Shown here one piece after another: positions 51,536 to 60,727 of a DNA stretch of 64,000 nt. Under the pieces are notes generated by a model. That model had not been told where the DNA came from. It was given only the letters and a program-made list of their open reading frames with translations, and searched no databases. The translations under genes and the position numbers were made by a program. Positions within the stretch are counted from its first letter, which is position 1; each line of letters begins with the position of its first letter. Where the stretch lies: assembly GCA_963082975.1 (NCBI GenBank), contig OY720344.1, forward strand, positions 32,480,033 to 32,544,032, written 5' to 3'. Source of the stretch: Labia minor (lineage: Eukaryota > Arthropoda > Insecta > Dermaptera > Spongiphoridae).

Positions 51536-51782
51536 GAATTGAAGACCTTAGAGCGAAACAGTGGTAAGCCACAAAATCAAAATGTTGAGATATTGCAGTT
51601 TAAAGTTTAGAAAAAAGATAGAAAACATTGGGTTTACTGCATATATTTCAAATTTGCTCAATATGTAATATCAGTAAAGGGAAAAAGTCAGCAACTATTA
51701 TTTCTTAGATATATATAATTAAGAATAAAACAATTTTCTACAAAAGTGGCTTACCATTGTTTCGCTCTAAGGTCTTCAATTC
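51536..51782. mobile_element. MITE with 37-bp terminal inverted repeats
   Basis: The arms at 51536-51572 and 51746-51782 are complementary at 36 of 37 positions. They begin GAATTGAAGACCTTAGAGCG and include GGTAAGCCAC. The 173-bp centre is AT-rich and has no frame. Flanking duplications are not clear. Near-perfect arms indicate a young insertion. Superfamily unassigned. Confidence 0.85.
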
Positions 51783-51844
51783 ATTAAAGTAAAACGAATC
51801 CTCTTTTTGACAGAAGCGTTCGAACCGGAAACTGCTTAAAATAA

Positions 51845-52474
51845 GTTGACCTGTGGCCAGGTCCGAACCGACCGACGGTTTGAAGTAAATTAATTTCCAG
51901 CTACAGAAACAATTTCAAATAATTTTAATATATCTATTAATGTAATAAAAAACAGATATGGATATAACATAAATATTTTTAATTTTATTTTATTTATAAT
52001 ATATGTATATATTTATATGTAAGACCAGGCTGTAACGTCATGAATGGCTGGATGACGTCATATAATTTTAAATCAAGAAAAAACTAATAAATATGATTTT
52101 CCCGAGGATAAAACCAATACAAAGTGCATGATTCGTGGTGATATATAAAAAAATCTCCTCACGTGAAATTTGGTGTGAAAATAACCCTTCCCTTCCTATC
52201 GTCGATCGCTAATACTACCACTTCCGGTTCACGGATTTGCACCAAAAGTTGATCAATTCATCCCACTGATTCATTAAGTAAATATACCAAATTTCATCAA
52301 AATCGGTTGAGCCGTTCAGGCTGTACACATCTATACGGACGGACAGACGGACAGACATCATGCTAAAAATACTTTTTTCTGTTTAGAAAATGCATGATTC
52401 GTGGAGATATGTAAAAATCTCCACATGTGAAATTTGGTGTGAAAACAATACCTCCCTTACTATCGTCGGTCGGT
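51845..52474 (-). mobile_element. Helentron-like non-autonomous element, copy A5
   Basis: Intact hairpin (GACCTG-TGGC-CAGGTC) at one end and GTCGGTCGGT at the other. The core TTTCATCAAAATCGGTTGAG precedes a short GACR tract (about 52337-52358). Flanking AATAA and AAAAAG again fit T-T insertion. It retains the CACGTGAAATTTGG bases missing from A3 and A4. Confidence 0.82.
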
Positions 52475-53449
52475 AAAAAGTTTAGCAAGATAAATTAATA
52501 TATTCCATTGTGAAATTTTCTCAATTTTGAAATATTCCAATATTTCTCTTCAACTTTATTTCAGTTATTTTAGTTTTGGAATAATTCCAAAATAATTATA
52601 ATTTTGTCTTATATGAATTATATTAATTGAACATCGCATGCAGTTGTTTCTTTTTTCAAATATTCAACTGGAATAGTGTTTCTCAAACTTATTTGTCCTA
52701 CTGTCACATCCTTTTTTTCAGAACAAATATTACTCAGCGCCACCTGGAAATTTTTTTTAATAAATTTTAATAGCAATTAAAAAGAAAGATACCTATTCGT
52801 AAAATTTAAGGGTGTATATTAGAAACATTGTTTTTTGAAATTATGAAAATATTTATTGAAGACAGAACAATTTTCACCATATATACTTCGATTGCTGTAG
52901 CAGCTATCTGGAAGCGGAAGCACTCACTTTTGGGACATGGATTTTGAATAGAGATGAGAAAACTGGGACATTCCACAATTTTGGGCCACATCCATTGTCA
53001 TTACTTAAAGAAAAGATTTTTAAAAATTAATGTTTTGTATAAAAAATAGTTATTTTTTAAAATAAAATGTATTTTCTTGTATTTATTGTCTTATTATCAT
53101 CGTTATTTGTAGATTTTACCTGAAAAATATTTTTTCATTTATATCAACTTTCAATTTATAAAGTGTAACTGAAAATTAAAAATATAATTAAGTTATTAGG
53201 TAAGTTATTATTAACAATACACGGTTTTTTGTTTCAAAATAAAGTTTTATTCTACTTTATGATAATTTCGACTGTAATGTCATCACCAGAAGTTTGTACT
53301 ACACTCATAGTACATAGTGTAGTTCAGAGTACAGTGAAGCCCAACTCATAAAGATAGTTGATTTTCACAGTCACAAAAGATTTGCGGATTTATGAATCAT
53401 TATTAAATATTAATTATAGTAATACACTATAGAAAGTAATATTATGATT
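52475..53449. other. AT-rich stretch, no gene recognised
   Basis: AGTGTTTCTCAAACTTATTT at about 52674 resembles a hAT terminus (CAGTGTTTCTCAAACTT), but no partner end was found. A 61-codon minus-strand frame (52991-52806) has no recognised motif. Confidence 0.4.
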
Positions 53450-53454
53450 ATTAT

Positions 53455-54010
53455 TGTTAGCGGCACCACCAGCGCCTCTGGCAGTCAAGCGACGTACCGA
53501 GCGCTGGGTGGGGAAATGGACTGTCTCCTTTTTATATCTTTCCCGGCAAGCGGAACCACGCTGGGCGACGAGTCCTTCTTGCGTGCTGAACCTCCGTCTG
53601 AGACACACCTATCCGTTCCGTAACCGTTATCAACCGCTTTCCGACCCCGCTTAACCATTACCTGTTACTCTCACGAACCGACCCCGCTATTCAGATACCT
53701 GTATATTCTCCTGTTAACGACCCTGCTTGCTCCATTATTGAATCTTCTCCTGAATCCGACCTCCGCCTGTTAATTTATTACGATTTCGATACCTGATTTA
53801 CTCCGACGCCCCGATATTCTGTTCTGATCATCATTCCATTTACTCAGTCTGTTTCATTCCCGATCATCCGTTCTGTTATCTGTACTCTTTATTGTATTTT
53901 CTACATTTCAATTCAATTATACTTGTTACTTTATATAAAATATATTCTGTTTATTCTTTACCCGCGCCATTCCTAGACACTTTCCTGAATCTCCCGACCC
54001 ACGCGATCAA
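53455..54010. mobile_element. putative solo LTR (GC-richer, 556 bp)
   Basis: A sharply bounded block of much higher GC content, rich in C and T on the plus strand. It begins TGTTAGCGGCACCACC and ends near CACGCGATCAA. The 5-mer ATTAT flanks both sides (53450-53454 and 54011-54015), as expected for an LTR target duplication, although a 5-mer of A and T is weak evidence here. A TATAAAATATA-like box lies at about 53933. It has no internal coding and is not obviously related to the gypsy element at 59.6 kb. The final AA instead of CA makes the right edge uncertain. Another kind of repeat is possible. Confidence 0.45.
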
Positions 54011-54439
54011 ATTATATCTTTGTTAATTTAATCGCTAAAATTATTAACAAAGAGATAAACATCAATAAAGTAAAATTGTTCGTGGATTATATTAAATAAT
54101 AAAGTATATAATAAGTTAACTTGCCTTAAGATAGAAAGATAGAAATAGATTTAAACTAAATGTCTTTTTATCTTAATAAGTTTGGATGATAAATTCACAC
54201 CAGACATATTACATACCTATATAAAAAGAATATTTAGAATAGATTACAATTTTCTATTCACACATTTTTATATTATTAAAAATTTATAAAAAATAAAAAT
54301 GAATATTTTTATTTCAAAAAATAAAGATAATTCTTATAAAATTTTAAATTATTTGGCATCTGATTTAAATTAAAATTATTTTATATATATAAAATTAAAT
54401 TTAAATATTTTATATAAACAAAAGATATTTAGATGTTGT

Positions 54440-54790
54440 ATTATATGGATTTGAAGCGATCCATGACATTGACTAGTTTCTTGGAATTTTAAAATATTAT
54501 GCTCGGAAGATTTTATTGGCACAAAATAGATGAAATCACATAGGAATAGCGGATATTGCATATCGAGGCATTACATGACTTGTATGCATCCACACATTCA
54601 TCTAACAAACATAGTTAGAATCATAAAATCGAGGAAGTTACGATGGGCGGGAATCGTGACTCGAATAAAAGAGAAATATTTGTTTATAAAGAAACCAATT
54701 GGGAAATGTCCATTGGATAGGCCAAGATTGAATTGGATCGACAATATAAAAGTGCAAAGGAATGAAGAGACTTAAAAATGTATCCAAAAA
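54440..54790 (+). pseudogene. non-LTR RT C-terminal fragment (separate family)
   Basis: The frame ending at 54775 reads LRWAGIVTRIKEKYLFIKKP followed by IGKCPLDRPRLNWIDNIKV. This is the LRWAGHV.RM...KPIGKRPLGRPRLRW.DNI signature found after the RT domain in RTE/R1-like non-LTR polymerases. Upstream (about 54488-54560) a further portion is frameshifted. The wording differs from family D, so it belongs to another element. The RT domain proper is absent. Confidence 0.72.
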
Positions 54791-55745
54791 TAGTCCAGCA
54801 GTTACATTGAGATAGAGAAATAAATATATTTAAAGAATTTATTGACTTATTTAAATAAAGTTAATTCAAAATATATCTACAAAAATTTTATAAATTTTAA
54901 TTATTAATATTTTATATATATTATCTGTTAATAATTAAATTAATTGAATAACAAATTTTTTTGGAAAATCAAAATGTCATTTATTAATCATCTAAGAAAA
55001 CGACAAATTAATTATATTCAAGAAAAATCGATATATGTAATATCATTTAGAAATGAAAATAGTCAAAATTTATTTTTAAATAAGAATTTTAATAAATTAT
55101 AAATTTCATGTTTTCTATAATATAATTCTCATCCTATTCTTCTATCTACAATTTCAAATTATTTTATTATAATAAAAAATGTTAGAAAAAAATAATTAAG
55201 TTAGAATAAAATAAATTAATAGACAAATAGAAAAAATAGGTAAAATAATATTTTATGGTTCATATATATACGATATGTATATTGTAATATATAAAAATGC
55301 CTTTTAATGGGAAAGTATCATTAAGATGCTATAAATAAACATTTATAACAAATATTGACATCCTCACGTCCGTTCACATTTTAGGACAAAGACCTAAAAT
55401 AAGGACAATGTAATTGAAATGGGATCTTTTGATGAATGAGACCTATTGTCATAATTGGACTTTTTCAAAGCTCATAAATTAATTGGGTTATTGGAAAGGT
55501 ATCTAACATAAGGACTGATGATAAGGGGTAGGAGTTATCCTGCTGAATGGAAGTCTAAGTCATTCTTCGGGATAGTACGGGCAGAGTGACATCATCCCTA
55601 AGTGATACGACACTGCCCGAATAATGCATAGAGGCCAAACATAGAAACTGCTGCCCAGAGAAGATGCCCGGATAATCATCACTTGTCTCTATACTTATAA
55701 CATTAACAGCTAAGTGGTCGAACCTTTATAAATTGCAATTGCTAA
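54791..55745. other. AT-rich stretch; possible 5' flank of the Jockey-type element
   Basis: Up to about 55370 it is AT-rich. From 55370 to 55745 the sequence is more complex and includes CGGGATAGTACGGGCAGAG and a nearby CACTGCCCG. No frame continues from the downstream ORF past a stop at 55743. The last 60 bp resembles 27612-27690. Confidence 0.4.
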
Positions 55746-58265
55746 TTAAACATAAAATTTTATTTAATTAATGATAGAGGAGGAACTGCTATTATAATTA
55801 AAAAAAATATTCAACACCATCAATTAAATAGCTATTCGGAAAAGCATCTTCAAGCAACAACAATTGAAATTGATGAATGGCTAGGGAAACTTTCACTATC
55901 TGCAGTTTACTGCCCGCCGGGTACTAAAATTGAGTGTGAACATTTTAAACAGTTTTTTAATACCTTGGGCCACAAATTCATCTCAGGTGGAGATTTCAAC
56001 GCTAAGCACACCCATTGGGGCTCAAGATTGACAACACCTAGAGGGAGGCAACTTTACCAAGCTATTCAAGAAAGAAATCTGAATGAAATTTCAACTCGTC
56101 AACCAACCTACTGGCCTTCAGATCCAAAAAAAACCCCTGATCTATTAGATTTTTGTATTTTTAAAGGTATTTCTCTTGATTGCTTAAATATTGAATCTAG
56201 TTTGGATTTATCATCTGATCACTCTCCTATAATTTTAACTGTATCAACCCAATTAGATAAAAGAGTAAAAAATGTTCCCCTTTTCAATAGATATACAAAT
56301 TGGAACCACTATAGAAATTTAATAACAAAAAATATAAACCTCAATATTTGTATAAAAGACAAACATGATATTGAGGATAATATAAACAACTTAACAAAAA
56401 TAATTCAAAAAGCTTCTCTGCAATCTACCCCCATAGCAAATATTAAAAATCAAAAAAACCTTTGTTCTCAATTAATTAAGGACAAAATAGATGAAAAACG
56501 CAAAGCTAGACAGAGATGGCAAAAGACAAGGTCCCCTACGGATAAAAAAACTCTAAATAAATGTATAAAAAATTTAAAAAAAATATTAAAAATTGAAAAA
56601 GAAAAAGGTATTCAGAAATACTTAAGTAACCTTAGTCCAGGGGAAGAAAGCAATTACTCTTTGTGGAAGGCAACTAAGACCTTAAAAAGACCCCAAACCC
56701 AAATTCCACCAATAAAAACTTCTAAGGGATGGGCTAGAGGTGAGAAAGAAAAAGTAGATATTTTTGCTAAGCACTTATTTAATGTGTTCAATGAACCCCC
56801 TGAAAATGAAAATAAATACAAGTGTGATGAAATCATCATAAAAACTAGTAAATTACATAAGGACCCCCATAGATTTAAAAAAATCAAACTTGAGCAGGTT
56901 CTTGACGAAATTAAAAATATAAAAGATAAAAAATCTCCTGGATATGATCTGATTTCAGGCAAATTATTAAAAGAACTTCCCAAAATAGCCTTTATTTTTA
57001 TTGCAAATATTTATAATGCTATAATTAAATTAAATTACTTTCCAACATTATGGAAAGTAGCTCAAATTATAATGATACCAAAACCAGGTAAAAATCCAAA
57101 CGAATTAACATCATATAGGCCTATTAGTCTTCTTCCAATTTTGGGAAAGATCTTGGAAAAAATTTTATTCCGAGAATTAAAGCCTTACTTAACAAATATA
57201 ATTCCTGAATATCAATTCGGCTTTCGTCAAGAACACTCTACTATCGAACAGGTGCATAGGGTAGTTAAAAAAATTAAAGATGCATTTGAAAGTAAATCTT
57301 ACTGTGGAATAGTATATCTTGATATAACACAGGCTTTTGATAAAATTTGGCACACAGGGTTAATTTATAAAATTAAAAACTATTTACCAGATACATTTTA
57401 TCAATTATTAAAGTCTTATCTATCGAATAGACACTTTTTTGTTAAATATGGGTGTTCTTCCTCCAACTTAATGCAAATTAGAGCAGGAGTCCCTCAGGGT
57501 AGTATTCTAGGGCCAGCCCTTTTCCTATTATATATGATAGACATGCCTCTCTCTCCTTATAATGACATAGCAACTTTCGCTGATGATACTGCAATCATTT
57601 CAACAAATGTAAATCATAATGTCGTATCTGAAAGACTTCAAACTCATCTCGATATGTTATATCTTTGGTTTAAAAGATGGCGGTTAAAGATAAATGCAAC
57701 CAAATCTATATTTGTCACCTACACCTTAAATAGGCAAACATGCCCACCAATATACATGAATAAATCTATCATTCCGCAAAAAGATGAGGCAAAATACCTA
57801 GGAATCCATCTAGATAGGCGCTTGACTTGGAAAAAACATATTTCAGCTAGAATTGTCCACTCAAGGGAAGAGTATAGAAAACTATATTGGCTTTTAGGGA
57901 GACATTCTAGCCTAGGATTAGAAAGCAAAGTTCTTCTATACAAATCCATAATCAAACCAAAACTGATGTATGGGATCCAACTCTGGGGATCAGCCTCAAA
58001 AACTAACATAAAAAAAATTGAAAGTTTTCAAAACAAAACACTTAAAAATCTTGTAAGAGCCCCGTGGTATGTTCCAATTAGATTCATACAAAGGGACTTA
58101 GAAATTAAAAACTTAAATGATGAAATAAACATCCTAAGTGAAAAGTATATTAAAAAAATGGAAAACCATCCAAATGTGTTAGTTAAAAAATTACTAGTTA
58201 GGGATGATACAATCAAGAGATTAAAAAGATATGATATATTGGATCTCGTTAATAGAAAATTTTGA
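55746..58265 (+). CDS. Jockey-clade non-LTR retrotransposon ORF2 (endonuclease-RT), 5'-truncated
   Basis: This uninterrupted frame of 839 codons encodes the polyprotein that nicks target DNA and reverse-transcribes the element RNA in the nucleus. It opens within the APE endonuclease: DRGGTAIIIKKN near 55773, then SGGDFNAKHTHWGS, and SSDHSPI (the conserved SDH). The endonuclease N-terminus with its catalytic Glu is missing. The RT follows with SYRPISLLPILGKILEKIL, QFGFRQEHSTIEQ, DITQAFDKIWH, GVPQGSILGP and the catalytic box FADD (57576-57587). The C-terminal end has YLGIHLDRRLTW and LMYGIQLWGSA. The wording is that of Jockey. No ATG suits the frame start; the codon at 55965 is TTG. There is no gag ORF1. 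Absence of stops indicates a recent copy. As an autonomous element it is dead because of the 5' truncation. Confidence 0.93.
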   Translation, partial: LNIKFYLINDRGGTAIIIKKNIQHHQLNSYSEKHLQATTIEIDEWLGKLSLSAVYCPPGTKIECEHFKQFFNTLGHKFISGGDFNAKHTHWGSRLTTPRGRQLYQAIQERNLNEISTRQPTYWPSDPKKTPDLLDFCIFKGISLDCLNIESSLDLSSDHSPIILTVSTQLDKRVKNVPLFNRYTNWNHYRNLITKNINLNICIKDKHDIEDNINNLTKIIQKASLQSTPIANIKNQKNLCSQLIKDKIDEKRKARQRWQKTRSPTDKKTLNKCIKNLKKILKIEKEKGIQKYLSNLSPGEESNYSLWKATKTLKRPQTQIPPIKTSKGWARGEKEKVDIFAKHLFNVFNEPPENENKYKCDEIIIKTSKLHKDPHRFKKIKLEQVLDEIKNIKDKKSPGYDLISGKLLKELPKIAFIFIANIYNAIIKLNYFPTLWKVAQIIMIPKPGKNPNELTSYRPISLLPILGKILEKILFRELKPYLTNIIPEYQFGFRQEHSTIEQVHRVVKKIKDAFESKSYCGIVYLDITQAFDKIWHTGLIYKIKNYLPDTFYQLLKSYLSNRHFFVKYGCSSSNLMQIRAGVPQGSILGPALFLLYMIDMPLSPYNDIATFADDTAIISTNVNHNVVSERLQTHLDMLYLWFKRWRLKINATKSIFVTYTLNRQTCPPIYMNKSIIPQKDEAKYLGIHLDRRLTWKKHISARIVHSREEYRKLYWLLGRHSSLGLESKVLLYKSIIKPKLMYGIQLWGSASKTNIKKIESFQNKTLKNLVRAPWYVPIRFIQRDLEIKNLNDEINILSEKYIKKMENHPNVLVKKLLVRDDTIKRLKRYDILDLVNRKF

Positions 58266-58497
58266 CATTCATGTGTGACAAAGTGAAGTGCGTGTTTATG
58301 AAATGTTCGGGATGAGTGTGTGTGTTTAGTGTATAATATTTAAAACTAATATGTGTGTGTCAAGTGCAAATATGTTGCTTGGCATGATATTGTATTGCCA
58401 ATGATATGTATGTATTGTTTGTATTTCATTTTTTATAAAAATTACTTATTGCCTATATTAAAATGGGCAGATTGTATATTTTCTGAAATAATATATA

Positions 58498-58523
<26 letters not shown>
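58266..58523 (+). other. 3' untranslated region and poly(A) tail of the Jockey-type element
   Basis: About 230 bp with GTGTG-rich wording follows the stop. It ends in an uninterrupted run of about 25 A (58499-58523), the usual 3' end of Jockey elements. A clear target-site duplication cannot be named because the 5' junction is uncertain. Confidence 0.8.
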
Positions 58524-58528
<5 letters not shown>

Positions 58529-58639
58529 GATTTTAAAATAAATTAATTTTATTTTATAGATAAGTTATAATTTCTCATGTTACCTACTAGAATTGTATTA
58601 AATTCATTAATTATTTATTAAATATTAGGTAATTATTCA

Positions 58640-58940
58640 AGTAAGCTTTGTTACGTGATTTGGATAAAAATTTACCAGTGGGTTCCTTTTGAGATTCCAA
58701 ATAAACTTTTTTTATAAAATTTTTTCGGGCCTCTTCTAGTTTACGAGATAAAAATTATTAAAATTTGCCTATAAATCCATTGATATTCTATTTAGCTAAC
58801 ATGTTTTATCTGATTGACTACCAGAGGGTGCACTAATTTTCGGTTTTTATGAGTTCGGGTTGGATTTATGAAAATTAAAAAATTAATTAAATAATTTTCC
58901 TATATCCAAACCGAACTTATAAAAACCGAAAATTACTGAA
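58640..58940 (-). repeat. family F repeat, copy 1, with long hairpin
   Basis: The arms 58835-58868 and 58901-58934 are complementary at 31 of 34 positions (AATTTTCGGTTTTTATGAGT...), with an AT-rich 32-base loop that can pair further. The left part (58650-58770) matches 21140-21235 in reverse. The type of element is unknown. A transcript through it would fold into a long hairpin. Confidence 0.65.
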
Positions 58941-59620
58941 TAAGTGAAGTGTAAGCGACACTATATAATATATATATATAATATATATATTAATCAATAA
59001 ATAAAATTATAAGGAAATATAAAAAATTTATTAGAATCCTATATTAGAACCTAAGGAACTGAAAATTACTCGCCTAAAAGATGGAGATACAGATGAACCC
59101 TTTATGTAATCTTATTTGAAGTTAATGAAATATTTAATTGGTTGGTAAGAACAACAAAGCCTTGAAACATCATTTAAATAACATTTTCAACCTTGTATTA
59201 TAATTAAATAGAAATCTAGTAATAAATAAAATTATTTATTTTTTAAATATATATAATTAATAAATTAAAAAATGAATTAATTTATATACATATATATATA
59301 TGTAATTTTAAAATTACCTCTACCACTCTACTACAACGCCATCTCATCACACCAATGAAATTCTATTTACTCACTTAACCTCACCTATGACATTATTATT
59401 ATATTAAGATACATATTATTACATTAAGATATTATAATTATATTAATTCCATCTCTTAATAAATACTTGTAATTTAATTATTCTTTAACAGGTATGATAT
59501 TTTGTAAATATTGTAATATTATTTTATTGTAAATACTTATTAATAAACAATTCTTTAACAGAATAATAAAATCAAGCAAAATCCAACTTACAAATTAAAT
59601 TACATCTACTACAGAAGAGG
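58941..59620 (+). other. AT-rich leader upstream of gypsy gag; LTR not resolved
   Basis: The 5' LTR and primer-binding site of the gypsy element should lie here. The string ATTCTTTAACAG occurs twice (about 59481 and 59550). Each looks like a polypyrimidine-CAG acceptor or a sequence duplicated at an LTR edge. No TGG-type primer-binding site is recognisable. With the 3' LTR outside the window, the 5' LTR cannot be defined by comparison. Confidence 0.4.
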
Positions 59621-60727
59621 ATGGATGATATTGAATTATTTTTCCACATTATAAGGAGAACTGAAGATGATTTCGAATTGACTGGAATTTCAAAAGATAA
59701 AATTTTATGGTGTGTTTTTCCAGATGAATACAAAAACTTAAAACATCACAAAGTGTTGCTTCAAAAGAATACAACTTTATCCGCAAGATCTTCCATCAAA
59801 CCAATCAATGGATACAGGAAAATTGGTGTGAAATTGGATCAATACTTAAAGAAGGAATATTTTGATGAAGATAATAATCTTTCATTTAAAGGTATGATTT
59901 TGGAAGAACTTGATGAAAAGTCAGAGATAGAAAAATTTATTTTAACCGAAAAAATAAAAGAGTTAGAATTAAAACTGTTACAAAATACAAAAATAAATCT
60001 ATTTGAATTAGAAAAAAAGTTTATTCTTGAAAAATTTAATAAAACCCAGAATCCTGAAGAATGGCTTGAACAATTCGAAAAAGAATGTTCAAGACATAAT
60101 GTTTATGATGACTCCAATAAGATTGAGCTTCTCCGAATTTTTCTTAGTGGATCTCCAAAAGAATGGTATGGAGTTAATATTAAAACTATTGGATTATCGA
60201 ATTGGGATTCGTGGAAAAAATCATTTTTTTTTATTTTCAAACAAAAAGGATGGTGTAAGATTAGAGAAGCCCACAATTTTAAATACATCGGAGGCTCACT
60301 CATAGACTATGCTTTAAAAAAGGAAAATTTAATTTTAGATATTGATAAATCATCAACAGTTTTATCGAGGATTCATTTAGTAGTATTGGGTCTACCAGTA
60401 GACATTCAAAATAAAATAGATAGTGAAGAAACAACATCAATGGAAAATCTTTTTACTCAATTAAGGAAATTGGAAGATTCATACAAAAAAATGACAAAAT
60501 TTAAAGAATTTGATAAGCCTGACTCGGAAAAAAAGAAAAAAAGTGATAATCTTAGACTTCCTTGCTTTATATGCGAAAAACTAGGATGGCGGGACAGATA
60601 TCACCCTTCTGATAGGTGCAGAAACAAAAGTAGATTAAATGAAAAGAAATTAGTGAACTTTCAAGAGGATAAAAACGAAGATTTTGCACCTATAAAAATT
60701 GAAGTTGAAGATTCAGTTTTAAACTAG
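59621..60727 (+). CDS. gag: Ty3/gypsy retrotransposon Gag
   Basis: The 368-residue structural protein forms the element's intracellular particle and packages its RNA. An N-terminal region rich in charged residues is followed by a retrotransposon Gag domain (about residues 145-215), with NPEEWLEQFEKECSR, LRIFLSGSPKEWY and WDSWKKSF. A zinc-knuckle-like motif CFICEKLGWRDRYHPSDRC lies at residues 315-333: Cys315, Cys318, His328, Cys333. Its Cys-to-His spacing is 9 residues instead of the usual 4. The ATG at 59621 is the first in frame. The frame ends in TAG (60725-60727), overlapping pol in the -1 frame. No stops or frameshifts, so it is a young copy. Assignment is firm through linkage to pol. 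Confidence 0.88.
   Translation: MDDIELFFHIIRRTEDDFELTGISKDKILWCVFPDEYKNLKHHKVLLQKNTTLSARSSIKPINGYRKIGVKLDQYLKKEYFDEDNNLSFKGMILEELDEKSEIEKFILTEKIKELELKLLQNTKINLFELEKKFILEKFNKTQNPEEWLEQFEKECSRHNVYDDSNKIELLRIFLSGSPKEWYGVNIKTIGLSNWDSWKKSFFFIFKQKGWCKIREAHNFKYIGGSLIDYALKKENLILDIDKSSTVLSRIHLVVLGLPVDIQNKIDSEETTSMENLFTQLRKLEDSYKKMTKFKEFDKPDSEKKKKSDNLRLPCFICEKLGWRDRYHPSDRCRNKSRLNEKKLVNFQEDKNEDFAPIKIEVEDSVLN

Noticed and set aside
53454-53654. 66-codon plus-strand and 64-codon minus-strand frames in the GC-rich block
   Set aside because: Both strands are open by composition. The block looks like an LTR rather than coding DNA.
56654-56983. Minus-strand open frames within the Jockey-type ORF (also 57719-58009 and 58028-58216)
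   Set aside because: They are shadows of the well-supported plus-strand RT frame.
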